From: Azospirillum oryzae
GTDB lineage: Bacteria > Pseudomonadota > Alphaproteobacteria > Azospirillales > Azospirillaceae
NCBI RefSeq assembly: GCF_900177515.1
Contig: NZ_FXAK01000007.1
Location: forward strand, 1,348,501-1,412,500
Direction of reading: 5' to 3'
Length of the DNA: 64,000 nucleotides
Below are positions 52,168 through 61,755 of this stretch, piece after piece (within the stretch, counting starts at the first letter, position 1; each line of letters begins with the position of its first letter). Made by a program: the position numbers and the translations under genes. The notes beneath the pieces were generated by a model. It was not told the DNA's origin. It saw nothing but the letters and a program-made list of their open reading frames with translations, and made no database searches.

Positions 52168-52446
52168 CCGGCCGGACTTTGCGACGGCGCCCGCGGTTCC
52201 GGCTCCCGCGGGTGGCATCGGGTTCCCGCTTTCCATTCGTCTCCATCATGGTGTGACGGTCAGGAAAACGAAATCGAACGAGCCGGTACCCTCACCATCC
52301 ATTCCGCACCGTTTCAGCATCCGTTCTGAACTCATCGGCGCCTTCGCGTGTTGACGGGGATTGGCTTTCGCGCGGCCACAGTCGGTGCGGCAGGACGATT
52401 TCCGGCCGCCGAGCCGTGCCGAAGGCGCCAAGGCAACGGGCGGCTT

Positions 52447-53739
52447 ATGTCTTATATCGTCATGATGGTGGGGCTCGGGGTTCTGATCCTGCTGGTGGCC
52501 TGGCTGCCTATGGTCTTGAAGGAACTGCCGCTTTCCCTGCCGATCATCTGCGTCGGACTCGGCTTCGCGGTGTTCAGCACCCTGCGGCTGGAGAACCCGG
52601 AGCCGCTGGCCTTTCCCGAGGCGACGGAGCGGCTGACCGAACTGATCGTCATCGTCTCACTGATGGGCGCGGGGCTGAAGCTGGACCGCCGCATCGGCTG
52701 GCGCCGCTGGATCATCACCTGGCGGCTGCTGGGCATCACCATGCCGTTGTCGATCCTGATGATCGCCCTCATCGGCTGGTACTGGCTCGATTTCCCGATG
52801 GCGGCGTCGATTCTGCTGGGGGCCGCGCTGGCGCCCACCGATCCGGTCCTTGCCTCCGACGTCCAGGTCGGTCCGCCCAAGTCGGGCGAGGAGGACGAGA
52901 TCCGCTTCAGCCTGACCTCCGAAGCTGGTCTGAATGATGGTCTTGCCTTTCCCTTCGTCCATCTCGCCATCGGCGTCGCCCTGCTGAACGGCAACCCGCC
53001 CTGGGATTTGCTGCAGCATTGGGTGCTGCTGGATGTGGTGTGGAAGCTGGGGGCCGGCGTCGGAGTCGGCTGGCTGGTCGGGCGAGTGCTCGGCTACGTC
53101 ACCTTCCGCGTTCCGAATCGGGCGAACCTGTCGCGGACCGGCGACGGCTTCGTGTCACTCGGTATCACGCTGGTCACCTACGGCCTGACCGAGTTGGTCG
53201 GTGGATACGGCTTCCTTGCGGTGTTCGTCGCCGCGCTCGCCTTGCGCGATGCGGAACGGAACAGCGAATACCACGAGCGCCTCCATGATTTCGTCGAGCA
53301 GACCGAACGGCTGTTGATGATGCTGATGCTGGTGCTGTTCGGCGGCACCCTGGCTCATGGGCTGATCGACGCCCTGTCCTGGAGCGCCGTCGGCGCCGCG
53401 GCCGTCATCCTGCTTCTGGTGCGTCCCATCGCCGGCGTGGCGGGGCTGGCCGGCGTGGCGATGCCGGTCGGCGAGAAGCTGGCCATCGGCTTCTTCGGCA
53501 TCCGCGGCATGGGCAGCATCTATTACGTCGCCTATGCGCTGAATGCGGCGGAGTTCGACGTGCCCAATGCCCTTTGGGCCGTCACCGGCCTGATCGTGCT
53601 TCTCTCGATTCTCGTCCATGGCATCAGTGTGACGCCGGTCATGCGGCGGATCGACCGGCGCCGGCAGGCCGCCGCGCCGCCTCCGCCGCCCCCCATACAC
53701 CGCCGAATGGAAAAAGCCCCCGTTTCGGCCGACTCTTGA
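52447..53739 (+). CDS. CPA1-family cation:proton antiporter
   Basis: 430 residues, about twelve membrane helices. The CPA1 Na+/H+ exchanger core is visible: GAALAPTDPVLASDVQ, the TSEAGLNDGLAFPF motif with the ion-binding Asp, and GFFGIRGMGSIYYVAYAL. It trades Na+, K+ or Li+ for protons. The tail is Pro-rich. ATG 52447 has a weak ribosome-binding site. The LdtR-like regulator upstream suggests osmotic-stress context, which is inference. Confidence 0.9.
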   Translation: MSYIVMMVGLGVLILLVAWLPMVLKELPLSLPIICVGLGFAVFSTLRLENPEPLAFPEATERLTELIVIVSLMGAGLKLDRRIGWRRWIITWRLLGITMPLSILMIALIGWYWLDFPMAASILLGAALAPTDPVLASDVQVGPPKSGEEDEIRFSLTSEAGLNDGLAFPFVHLAIGVALLNGNPPWDLLQHWVLLDVVWKLGAGVGVGWLVGRVLGYVTFRVPNRANLSRTGDGFVSLGITLVTYGLTELVGGYGFLAVFVAALALRDAERNSEYHERLHDFVEQTERLLMMLMLVLFGGTLAHGLIDALSWSAVGAAAVILLLVRPIAGVAGLAGVAMPVGEKLAIGFFGIRGMGSIYYVAYALNAAEFDVPNALWAVTGLIVLLSILVHGISVTPVMRRIDRRRQAAAPPPPPPIHRRMEKAPVSADS

Positions 53740-53948
53740 TGAAAATTGTTGGGGCCGCTGAAATTCCGCTTTCCGCACAAGGTGATGCGCCTGCATAGTG
53801 ATCGGGAAAGGGCGGCGCGGACGACCTGACGGTTTCGGATGAAACCAAATGCGCAGGCCAACGCGACCACCCGGGAACCGCCGGACGAACCGATCCGGAC
53901 GGTCTTCCGCAACATGCGCAACGCAACGCTGTGGGGAGGAATTCACGT

Positions 53949-55178
53949 ATGATCGCACGTCTTCTGGCCGGTGCCGCCCTTGCTGCCCTGACGATCGGTG
54001 TCATGTCCGCCGGGCCCGCCATGGCCCAGCAGGGCAAGCTTTCCGGCGACACGGTCAAGATCGGTGTGCTGAATGACCGCTCCGGCCTCTATGCCGATCT
54101 CGGCGGCGAGGGGTCGGCCATTGCCGCGCGGATGGCGGCGGAGGAGTTCGGCAACAAGATCCTCGGAAAGCCCATCGAGATCATCACCGCCGACCATCAG
54201 AACAAGCCCGACATCGGCTCCAACCTCGCCCGCCAGTGGATCGACCAGGACGGCGTCGACGCCATCGTCGACGTGCCGAATTCCGGTGTCGCGCTCGCGG
54301 TTCAGGAGGTGACGAAGGAGAAGAAGAAGATCTTCCTGATGGAAGGTCCGGCGACCTCGCGCCTGACCGGCGACGCCTGTTCCCCCACCGGCTTCCACTG
54401 GGCCTACGACACCCGCGCCCTGGCGGTCGGCACCGGGCAGGCCATCGTGAAGGAGGGCGGCGACAGCTGGTTCTTCATCACCGCCGACTACGCCTTCGGC
54501 CACCAGCTGGAGGCCGACACCTCGGCCGAGGTGAAGAAGGCCGGCGGCAAGATCGTCGGGTCGGTGAAGGCGCCTCTGAACACCGCCGACTTCTCGTCCT
54601 TCCTGCTGCAGGCGCAGGCTTCAGGCGCCAAGATCGTCGGCCTCGCCAATGCCGGCGGCGACACCATCACCTCGATCAAGCAGTCCTCCGAGTTCGGCCT
54701 GACGCAGAGCGGTCAGCAGAAGCTGGCGGGCCTGCTGATCTTCCTGTCCGACGTCCATGCGCTTGGGCTGCAGGTTGCCCAGGATCTGGTGCTGACCACC
54801 GGATTCTATTGGGACCGCGACGACGAGACCCGGGCCTGGTCCAAGAAGTTCTTCGACCGCTACGGCAAGATGCCGACGATGGTGCAGGCCGGCAGCTATT
54901 CCGCTGTCCGCCACTATCTGAAGGCGATCGAGGCCGCCGGGACCGACGACGGTCTGACCGTCGCCGCCAAGATGAAGGAGATGCCGGTCAACGACATGTT
55001 CGCCAAGAACGGCACGATCCTGCCGAACGGCCGCATGGTCCACGACATGTATCTGGCCCGCGTGAAGAAGCCGTCGGAGTCCAAGGGCGCCTGGGATTAT
55101 TACCAAATCCTGCGCACCATCCCCGGCAAGGAGGCCTTCGCCACCTTTGAGGAGAGTGGCTGCAAGCTGCCGAAGTGA
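53949..55178 (+). CDS. Branched-chain amino acid-type ABC substrate-binding protein
   Basis: 409 residues. Signal peptide about 1-28 (MSAGPAMAQ). The type 1 periplasmic-binding fold (Peripla_BP_6, LivK-like) has VKIGVLNDRSGLYADLGG, IITADHQNKPDIGSNLARQW and YAFGHQLEADTS. GGAGG precedes ATG 53949. It is followed by two Liv permease genes, forming an uptake operon. The ligand may be a branched-chain amino acid, amide or a related compound. Confidence 0.93.
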   Translation: MIARLLAGAALAALTIGVMSAGPAMAQQGKLSGDTVKIGVLNDRSGLYADLGGEGSAIAARMAAEEFGNKILGKPIEIITADHQNKPDIGSNLARQWIDQDGVDAIVDVPNSGVALAVQEVTKEKKKIFLMEGPATSRLTGDACSPTGFHWAYDTRALAVGTGQAIVKEGGDSWFFITADYAFGHQLEADTSAEVKKAGGKIVGSVKAPLNTADFSSFLLQAQASGAKIVGLANAGGDTITSIKQSSEFGLTQSGQQKLAGLLIFLSDVHALGLQVAQDLVLTTGFYWDRDDETRAWSKKFFDRYGKMPTMVQAGSYSAVRHYLKAIEAAGTDDGLTVAAKMKEMPVNDMFAKNGTILPNGRMVHDMYLARVKKPSESKGAWDYYQILRTIPGKEAFATFEESGCKLPK

Positions 55179-55296
55179 TCGCGTCGGAACATGACGACAG
55201 GGCAAACGCCATGACGTGACGGAGCGGCATTCCCGCCGGGGTGACGGTCTTCGGACCGGTGCCGCGGCGGCGATGCCGCTGAGGAGAGCGACGCTC

Positions 55297-56187
55297 ATGA
55301 TGGGAACGATTTTCGGCATTCCGCCCCAGGCGCTGTTCGGTCAGCTTCTGCTGGGGCTGATCAACGGATCGTTTTACGCGCTGCTCAGCCTCGGGCTGGC
55401 GGTGATCTTCGGCATGTTGAACGTCATCAACTTTGCCCATGGCGCGCTCTACATGATGGGCGCCTTCGTGGCGTGGCTTCTGCTGAACCAGCTCGGCATC
55501 GGCTATTGGTGGGCGCTGCTGCTGGCGCCGCTGATCGTCGGCGCGTTCGGGGCGGTGCTGGAAAAGACGCTGCTGTCGCGGCTTTACAAGTTGGACCATC
55601 TCTACGGGCTGCTGCTGACCTTCGGGCTGGCTTTGATCGTCGAGGGGGCGTTCCGCCACCAGTACGGCGTTTCCGGCCAGCCCTATCCGATCCCCGCGGA
55701 ACTCAGTGGCGGCCGGAATCTGGGCTTCATGTTCCTGCCCAATTACCGCGGCTGGGTGGTGGTGGCGTCGCTGATCGTCTGCATCAGCACCTGGATCGCC
55801 ATCGAGAAGACGAAGCTGGGCGCCTATCTGCGCGCGGCGACCGAAAATCCGGTGCTGGTGCAGGCCTTCGGCATCAATGTGCCGCGGATGGTCACGCTGA
55901 CCTACGCCTTCGGCGTGGCGCTGGCCGGGCTCGCCGGCGTGCTGGCGGCACCTATCTATCAGGTATCGCCGCTGATGGGATCGCACCTCATCATCGTCGT
56001 GTTTGCGGTGGTGGTGATCGGCGGCATGGGCTCCATCCTCGGCGCCGTGCTGACCGGCTACGGGCTGGGCCTGTTGGAGGGCCTGACCAAGGTCTTCTAC
56101 CCGGAGGCCTCGAACATCGTGGTCTTCGTCATCATGGCGGTGGTGCTGATGGTAAAGCCCGCCGGCCTGTTCGGACGGGAGAGGTAA
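55297..56187 (+). CDS. livH: LivH-type ABC permease
   Basis: 296 residues, about eight membrane helices. It follows LivH: LLLGLINGSFYALLSLGLAVIFGMLNVINFAHGALYM region, ATENPVLVQAFGIN and the EAA-like loop region. ATG 55297 or the next codon is the start, with GAGGAGAGCG upstream. It pairs with LivM. Confidence 0.93.
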   Translation: MMGTIFGIPPQALFGQLLLGLINGSFYALLSLGLAVIFGMLNVINFAHGALYMMGAFVAWLLLNQLGIGYWWALLLAPLIVGAFGAVLEKTLLSRLYKLDHLYGLLLTFGLALIVEGAFRHQYGVSGQPYPIPAELSGGRNLGFMFLPNYRGWVVVASLIVCISTWIAIEKTKLGAYLRAATENPVLVQAFGINVPRMVTLTYAFGVALAGLAGVLAAPIYQVSPLMGSHLIIVVFAVVVIGGMGSILGAVLTGYGLGLLEGLTKVFYPEASNIVVFVIMAVVLMVKPAGLFGRER

Positions 56188-56191
56188 GCGC

Positions 56192-57190
56192 ATGAGCCTT
56201 CATTCGCAGAGCAGCGGCCGGGCATCCGCACAGGCTGCCGGTGCACCGGCGACGGCAGGGCTGACCCTGGCGAGAGTCGGCGCGCTGGTGGTGCTTGCCG
56301 GTCTGCTGGCGGTGCCGTTCCTGCTCTATCCCGTATTCCTGATGAAGGTGTTGTGCTTCGCCCTGTTCGCCTGCGCCTTCAACCTGCTGATCGGCTTTGG
56401 CGGGCTGCTCAGCTTCGGGCACGCGGCGTTCTTCGGCAGCGCCGCCTATGTCACCGCCCATGCGGTGAAGGTGTGGGGGTGGTCGCCGGAACTGGGGATC
56501 CTGCTGGGCACCCTGGCCGCCGCCCTCCTGGGACTGGTGTTCGGCATCATTGCCATCCGCCGGCAGGGCATCTATTTCGCCATGATCACGCTGGCGCTGA
56601 GCCAGATGGTCTACTTCCTGGCCCTGCAACTGCCCTTCACCCATGGCGAGGACGGCATCCAGGCGGTGCCGCGCGGCGTCCTGTTCGGCGTCTTCGACCT
56701 GAACAATCCGCTGGAGATGTACTACACGGTGCTGGGCGTCTTCCTGATCGGGTTCTTCATCATCTGGCGGGCGGTGCATTCGCCGTTCGGACAGGTGCTG
56801 AAAGCGATCCGCGAGAACGAGGCGCGTGCCATTTCGCTTGGATACCGGACCGACCGCTACAAGCTGCTGGCTTTCGTGCTGTCGGCGACGCTGGCCGGGC
56901 TGGCGGGCGGCACCAAGGCCATCGTCTTCCAGTTGGCGACGCTGACCGACGTGACGTGGCAGATGTCGGGCGAAGTCGTGCTGATGACGCTGCTGGGTGG
57001 AATGGGCACGCTGACCGGCCCGGTCATCGGCGCCGCCCTGGTGGTGACGCTGGAGAATTATCTGGCGGCGACCAGCCTGCCGGTACCGGTGGTGATCGGC
57101 TGCATCTTCGTCGTCTGCGTTCTGGTGTTCCGGCGGGGAATCGCCGGGGAGATCGCGGCGCGGTTCGGAAAGCAGAGCCGCAATGTCTAA
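56192..57190 (+). CDS. livM: LivM-type ABC permease
   Basis: 332 residues with about nine membrane helices, matching LivM: FNLLIGFGGLLSFGHAAFFG, GIIAIRRQGIYFAMITLALSQM and RENEARAISLGYRTDRYKLLAF. It starts four bases after livH. No livG or livF ATPase genes follow; after this gene comes an AT-richer spacer and a phasin gene. Confidence 0.95.
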   Translation: MSLHSQSSGRASAQAAGAPATAGLTLARVGALVVLAGLLAVPFLLYPVFLMKVLCFALFACAFNLLIGFGGLLSFGHAAFFGSAAYVTAHAVKVWGWSPELGILLGTLAAALLGLVFGIIAIRRQGIYFAMITLALSQMVYFLALQLPFTHGEDGIQAVPRGVLFGVFDLNNPLEMYYTVLGVFLIGFFIIWRAVHSPFGQVLKAIRENEARAISLGYRTDRYKLLAFVLSATLAGLAGGTKAIVFQLATLTDVTWQMSGEVVLMTLLGGMGTLTGPVIGAALVVTLENYLAATSLPVPVVIGCIFVVCVLVFRRGIAGEIAARFGKQSRNV

Positions 57191-57425
57191 GATGCTGTAA
57201 TAAAAACGACAAACATATTAGATGCGGAATCCTCCGTAAATCACTAAGGTTTCGTAATACCGCATACTACGAAAAAACGGGTGTGCGGTTATTATTTTGC
57301 GTCCTGGAACGTTCTGCTTGCCGGGTGTTATAGGTCTCAACGCGTGCGGCGGTGCAGCAAAATGACCGACGCGAGCTTTGGGAAGAAGCGTCCACCCGGA
57401 CGAACGTATTCGAGGAGCATCCCGC
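57191..57425 (+). other. AT-richer spacer with phasin promoter
   Basis: 235 bases, notably low in GC near 57191-57300. GGAAC (57306-57310), 16 bases and GTT (57327-57329) give a possible EcfG-type promoter one base shorter than the usual spacing and without the C of CGTT. The remainder holds no gene. Confidence 0.4.
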
Positions 57426-58088
57426 ATGGCTATGGACAAGGACACCACGACGAGCGCGCGTGAAACCGCCGACCGGGCGAAAGGCACGGTGGAGGACATT
57501 ACGCGCGCCGGCGAGGCCACCACGCGCCGCGCCGCCGATGCCGCCCGCTCGATGGGTGAGAACGCGGCGGAGACCGGCCGGCAGGCCGCCGACGCCGGTG
57601 CAAATGCCGGTCAGAAGGCAATGGGGGTGGGTGCCGACATGACCCGCCGCGGTGCCGAGACCGCCGGAACCATGATGAACAAGGCCACCGATGTTGCCGG
57701 GCGTACGACCGAGCAGCTCCAGCGTGCGCTGGGCCTGTCAAAGGAAGCGCAGGGCGAGGTCGCCAGCCAGACCCGCGAAACCATGGACGTGATGGTCCAG
57801 TGCGGCAGCGTTCTGGCCGACGGCTGGCAGAATGCCTGGCGCGAATGGATGGGACTGGCGCAGGACGTCGCCTCGCGCAACGCCGAGGGGATGAATGCGC
57901 TGATGCGCAGCCGGTCCGTCCCCGATTTCTATGCGGCGCAGAGCCGCATGCTGAAGGACAACATGCAGATGGTCCTCAGCCGCAGCGTAAAGATTTCCGA
58001 GATGTCGGCGAGCACCGCGAACACCGCGATGAGCAAGCTGAACGCCCGCCTGGAAGGTGCGGCGCAGCAGACGGAGCGTCGATTCTGA
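57426..58088 (+). CDS. Phasin-family protein
   Basis: 220 residues. The N-terminal part (about 1-105) is Ala/Thr/Gly-rich and probably amphipathic. The C-terminal part (about 110-220) is a phasin-like helix bundle with MDVMVQCGSVLADGWQNAWREWMGLAQDVASRN. Phasins coat polyhydroxyalkanoate granules, common carbon stores in Azospirillum. GAGGAGCAT precedes ATG 57426. No phaC gene is nearby. Confidence 0.85.
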   Translation: MAMDKDTTTSARETADRAKGTVEDITRAGEATTRRAADAARSMGENAAETGRQAADAGANAGQKAMGVGADMTRRGAETAGTMMNKATDVAGRTTEQLQRALGLSKEAQGEVASQTRETMDVMVQCGSVLADGWQNAWREWMGLAQDVASRNAEGMNALMRSRSVPDFYAAQSRMLKDNMQMVLSRSVKISEMSASTANTAMSKLNARLEGAAQQTERRF

Positions 58089-58145
58089 ATGTCGAGCCGA
58101 CTGCACCGGCACGCCATCGATAACGAACGGTCTCCATCCTGACTG

Positions 58146-58175
58146 AACCCCGGCCCGCAAGGACCGGGGTTTTTT
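58146..58175 (+). terminator. Rho-independent terminator of the phasin gene
   Basis: Stem AACCCCGG / CCGGGGTT with a CCCGCAAGGA loop and a run of T. Confidence 0.9.
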
Positions 58176-58200
58176 CTGTGCCGGATCGGGAGCCTTGTCG

Positions 58201-59043
58201 CTATGACGTTTCAGGCGCGAGCCAGCTCACCGCCGCCCCGCCGCCGGTGGAGGGCAGGGCGCGGTGCAGCGCCGGCAGCATCTCCTTCAGCGTCTCGTCC
58301 AGCTTCCAGGGCGGATTGACGATCAGCAGGCCGGAACCGTTCAGCCGCAGATGGGTGTCCTCGGGGTGCCAGGTCAGTTCGGCGATCAGCACCTTCGGGA
58401 TGCCGGCCTTCTCCGCCGCATCCTGGAACCGCCAGACCGCCGCACGCTCCTTGATCGGGTACCACAGGGCGAAGATGCCGGTGGACCAGCGGCGGTGCGC
58501 CTGGGCCAGCCCCTCCGCCATGCGGGCGAACTCGTCGGGCTGTTCGAAGGGTGGATCGATCAGGACCAGCCCGCGCTTCTCCTTGGGCGGCAGATGGGCC
58601 TTCAGCGCGGTATAGGCGTCGGACTGGTGGACGGCGACGGAGCGGTCGCCGGCGAACTCCGCCTTCAGGCTGACCGCGTCGTCGGGATGCAGTTCGACCA
58701 GCACCATGCGGTCCTGCGGGCGCAGCGCCGCACGGGCGATCCGCGGGGAGCCAGGATACCAGCGCAGGGCGCCGTCGGGGTTCAGCGCCTGGACGGCATC
58801 CAGATAGGGCGCCAGTGCCGGATGGGGCAGGGGCTGGCCGAACAGGCGGCCGATGCCCTCGTCGCTCTCACCCGTCTTGCGGGCTGCCTCGGAGGTCAGG
58901 TCGTAGCGGCCGATGCCCGCATGGGTGTCCAGCACGCAGAAAGGCGTCGGCTTGGCGCGCAGATGATCCAGGATCAGCGCCAGCACGGCGTGCTTCATCA
59001 CGTCGGCCGGGTTGCCGGCGTGGAAGATGTGGCGGTAGTTCAT
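58201..59043 (-). CDS. rlmJ: 23S rRNA (adenine2030-N6)-methyltransferase RlmJ
   Basis: 280 residues, the normal length. N-terminal MNYRHIFHAGNPADVMKHAVL is diagnostic, with the cofactor motif DTHAGIGRYDL and the catalytic DPPFE. It methylates A2030 of 23S rRNA. ATG 59043. It is convergent with the phasin gene. Confidence 0.96.
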   Translation of the reverse strand: MNYRHIFHAGNPADVMKHAVLALILDHLRAKPTPFCVLDTHAGIGRYDLTSEAARKTGESDEGIGRLFGQPLPHPALAPYLDAVQALNPDGALRWYPGSPRIARAALRPQDRMVLVELHPDDAVSLKAEFAGDRSVAVHQSDAYTALKAHLPPKEKRGLVLIDPPFEQPDEFARMAEGLAQAHRRWSTGIFALWYPIKERAAVWRFQDAAEKAGIPKVLIAELTWHPEDTHLRLNGSGLLIVNPPWKLDETLKEMLPALHRALPSTGGGAAVSWLAPETS

Positions 59044-59113
59044 GCGTCGGGGTTTACCCGATCACGCACCGCGGCGCCAGCGCTCTTGCCGGCGCGGCCT
59101 GTTGGCGAACGGA

Positions 59114-59797
59114 TCAGTTGATCGCCGCAACCTGCTGTGCGTTGCGGAAGCTGCGGCGGGTGCGCGGGGCGACGCTGACGGGATCGGTGTCCTCGCAGCG
59201 AGAGGAAGCCAGCAGCTTGGCGCTCTGCGTGTCCAGTTCGCCCAGGCTCTGCCAGATCTTGCAGACATAGGCCTGGGCGCGGCGGCCGGAGCTGCCGTTG
59301 TAGCGGGCCAGCGCGGTCTTCCAGTTGCCTTCTTCGCCATGGAAACGGACGAGGAGCTGGCCGGCGTAGAACACGTTGTCGCGCGGCTCGACGATCTTCT
59401 CCAGCGGCTGGAACTCGCCCCGGTGGCTGGCGACCGACAGCTGCATGCAGCCGACATAGGTGTTGGAGCGTAGCTGGCCGCGGTGGTCGCGAAGGTGACG
59501 GGCGGCGTCACTGACATTGCGGGCGTAGTAGGGACGGCCCTGCACGCTCATGGCGAAGGGGTGGGGAGCGCCGTCCTGGCCGCTTTCGACCAGGGCGATG
59601 GCCACCAGCATGCCGGAGGGAATGCCGAGCTTCTGTTCGGCTTCCACCGCGTGGGTGACGCAGCTTTCCTTCGATACGGTCTGGGCCTGGGCGGTTCCGG
59701 AAACGGAGAGCGCCACCAGGGGAGCCGTCAGCAGTCCCGCAGCCAGTGCGAAGCGTCCACACCCTGTGGCGCCTACGCGCTGATTTCGTCCCCGCAT
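59114..59797 (-). CDS. Secreted lytic transglycosylase-fold protein
   Basis: 227 residues. Signal peptide about 1-38 (LLTAPLVALSVSGTAQAQ). The body resembles an SLT/lysozyme-like domain: GIPSGMLVAIALVESGQDGAPHPFAM (catalytic-Glu region VESG), YVGCMQLSVASHRGEF and ALARYNGSSGRRAQAYV. It would cut or bind peptidoglycan. AGGAGG before ATG 59797 is strong. The exact family is by eye. Confidence 0.82.
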   Translation of the reverse strand: MRGRNQRVGATGCGRFALAAGLLTAPLVALSVSGTAQAQTVSKESCVTHAVEAEQKLGIPSGMLVAIALVESGQDGAPHPFAMSVQGRPYYARNVSDAARHLRDHRGQLRSNTYVGCMQLSVASHRGEFQPLEKIVEPRDNVFYAGQLLVRFHGEEGNWKTALARYNGSSGRRAQAYVCKIWQSLGELDTQSAKLLASSRCEDTDPVSVAPRTRRSFRNAQQVAAIN

Positions 59798-60385
59798 CCC
59801 AAACCTCCTTCTGCTGTCGCCCCGTGTTCTACGGCGGCTGTTTGACCCCCCGCGCGGGGCCGTTGTTCCGGTCACCGAGTCGCTTACGGCGACCGCCTCC
59901 TACCCAGATGTTCAGCGCCTCCCAATCGGGCGCCGCGGCAACACTTCCAAAAATTTGACCCATCGTCAACCCGCTTGCACCCTGGTAATACCACAGCTTT
60001 CGTCCGTCAGATGTCACGCGGGCCCGCCGAACGGACGGCTTAGGCGCTTCGGCCGGGGCTATAAGCCATTGAATCGCCACATTTGCCGGCGAAATCGATT
60101 GGGGTGGCCCCGCTGCCCCACTTGAACCTTCGGACGGGGGACAAAAAAGGGGCTACTGCGACCGCGTGTCGCCCGAATCACACTTCGGAAGGATTTTCGC
60201 GTTCCCCTTGCGCGGCGCAGCATGTTGGGGCAGTAAACTCCGCCGCCCTGTTTCCCTGGACTCGGGTCCCTGGGCCATGTCGGTGCCGCAGCGACGCCCG
60301 GGACGGCCCGATGGCGAGCGGAGGCGGGCTATCCGGGCCGGCGGCATTCCCCTGGTCGAAGCCCGCGTTCAGAGGAACCTCATCC
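59798..60385. other. Divergent spacer between the transglycosylase and TPR-methyltransferase genes
   Basis: 588 bases. An 83-codon leftward frame (59829-60080) has no ribosome-binding site and no recognisable similarity, so I do not call it. The right part should hold the promoter of the TPR-methyltransferase; no clear sigma motif is seen. Confidence 0.5.
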
Positions 60386-61741
60386 GTGTCCGCGGATCCC
60401 TCCATCGGCGACGAGCCGCAAATCTACAATCTCGATCAAATGTTCCGGTTCGGTTACGACCGGCTCTATGCGGGGGATAATGCCGGTGCCGCGCGCGCAT
60501 TTCGCGCCGGCGTCGCCGTCGACCCCGCCCATGCGGAGGCATGGTCCGCACTGGCGGAAGCCGGCGGCGGGACCGATGCGGCAGGGCCGGCGGCGGCCTG
60601 TTTCCGCCGTGCCGTCACTCTGGAACCCGGCAATTGGGGCTGGCGGCTGATGCTGGCCGACTCCCTGCGGCGGTGCGGCGAAACCGATGCTGCACACGCG
60701 TTGTTCCAGTCCCTCGCGGCTGAACGGAGCGATTCGGCACAGGCGCGACTCGGATTGGCCCGCTGCCTTGCCGCTGCCGGCCGCCACGCGGAGGCGCTGG
60801 TTGAGTACCGGGAGGCGGTGGCGCTGCGCCCCAACGACCGCGATGCCGTCCTCGCGCTGGCGGAAGCGCTGGCGATGTCGGGAGATGCACTGGCGGCCGT
60901 CGAACTGCTGCAGCCGCTGGCGCGGCGGCTGGAGGATGATGCGTCCGTTCATCACGCGCTGGGCCGCAGCTGGCTTGCCCTGCGCGAGCCGGCAAAGGCG
61001 CTGGCCGCGCTGCGCCATGCCGGAAAGGTCGCCGAAGGGGACGAGGCGGCGGCGATCGAACGGCTGATCGCGGCACTGGAGGCCGGGGAGGGCGCCGACC
61101 TGTCCGCATCCTATGTCCGCGCCCTGTTCGACCGCTATGCCGACCGCTTCGACCAGGATCTGGTGGGCAAGCTCGGCTACACGGCACCGGATATTCTGCG
61201 GTCGGCGGTCGACCGCGTCACGCCCGGCGCTGCGGGGTTGCGCATCCTCGATCTCGGTTGCGGCACGGGACTGGCGGGCGTCGCCTTCAAGCCGCTGGCG
61301 TCCCGGCTCGCGGGAGTCGATCTGTCGCCGCGGATGGTCGAGAAGGCGCGGCAGCGCCGGCTTTACGACGAGTTGACCGTGGGCGATGTCGTGGAGGCGA
61401 TGGAGCGGGCGCCCGGTAACTGGGACTTGCTGGTCGCCGCCGACGTGCTGGTCTATATCGGCGACCTCGTTCCCGTCTTCGCGGCGGCGGCCCGCGCCCT
61501 TCCGCCGGGGGGCCATTTCGCCGCCACCGTGGAACGCCTGCCGGGTGATCCGGCCGCGCCGGCCGGCGCGACCTTCGCACTCGGCGCGACACGCCGATAC
61601 GCCCATTCCGAACAGTATGTGCGGGCAACGGCGGAAGCGGCCGGCCTCCTCATCCGCCTGATGGAGCCCTGCAGCCCGCGCCGGGAAAAGGGTATCCCCG
61701 TCCCCGGCCTCCTGTTCGTGGCGCAACGGGCGGCGGGGTAG
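60386..61741 (+). CDS. TPR-repeat class I methyltransferase
   Basis: 451 residues from GTG 60386, preceded by AGAGGA. N-terminal tetratricopeptide-like repeats run about 20-235. A class I SAM methyltransferase follows (about 285-445), with motif I ILDLGCGTGLAGVAF and post-I VDLSPRMVEKARQRRLYDEL. The TPR part likely recruits a protein or lipid substrate. The target is unknown. It is convergent with the PhoD-like gene. Confidence 0.85.
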   Translation: MSADPSIGDEPQIYNLDQMFRFGYDRLYAGDNAGAARAFRAGVAVDPAHAEAWSALAEAGGGTDAAGPAAACFRRAVTLEPGNWGWRLMLADSLRRCGETDAAHALFQSLAAERSDSAQARLGLARCLAAAGRHAEALVEYREAVALRPNDRDAVLALAEALAMSGDALAAVELLQPLARRLEDDASVHHALGRSWLALREPAKALAALRHAGKVAEGDEAAAIERLIAALEAGEGADLSASYVRALFDRYADRFDQDLVGKLGYTAPDILRSAVDRVTPGAAGLRILDLGCGTGLAGVAFKPLASRLAGVDLSPRMVEKARQRRLYDELTVGDVVEAMERAPGNWDLLVAADVLVYIGDLVPVFAAAARALPPGGHFAATVERLPGDPAAPAGATFALGATRRYAHSEQYVRATAEAAGLLIRLMEPCSPRREKGIPVPGLLFVAQRAAG

Positions 61742-61755
61742 CGATCCGGTCGGGG

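Noticed and set aside
59829..60080. 83-codon leftward frame in a spacer
   Set aside because: No ribosome-binding site and no recognisable pattern; basic and Gly-rich composition as expected by chance.
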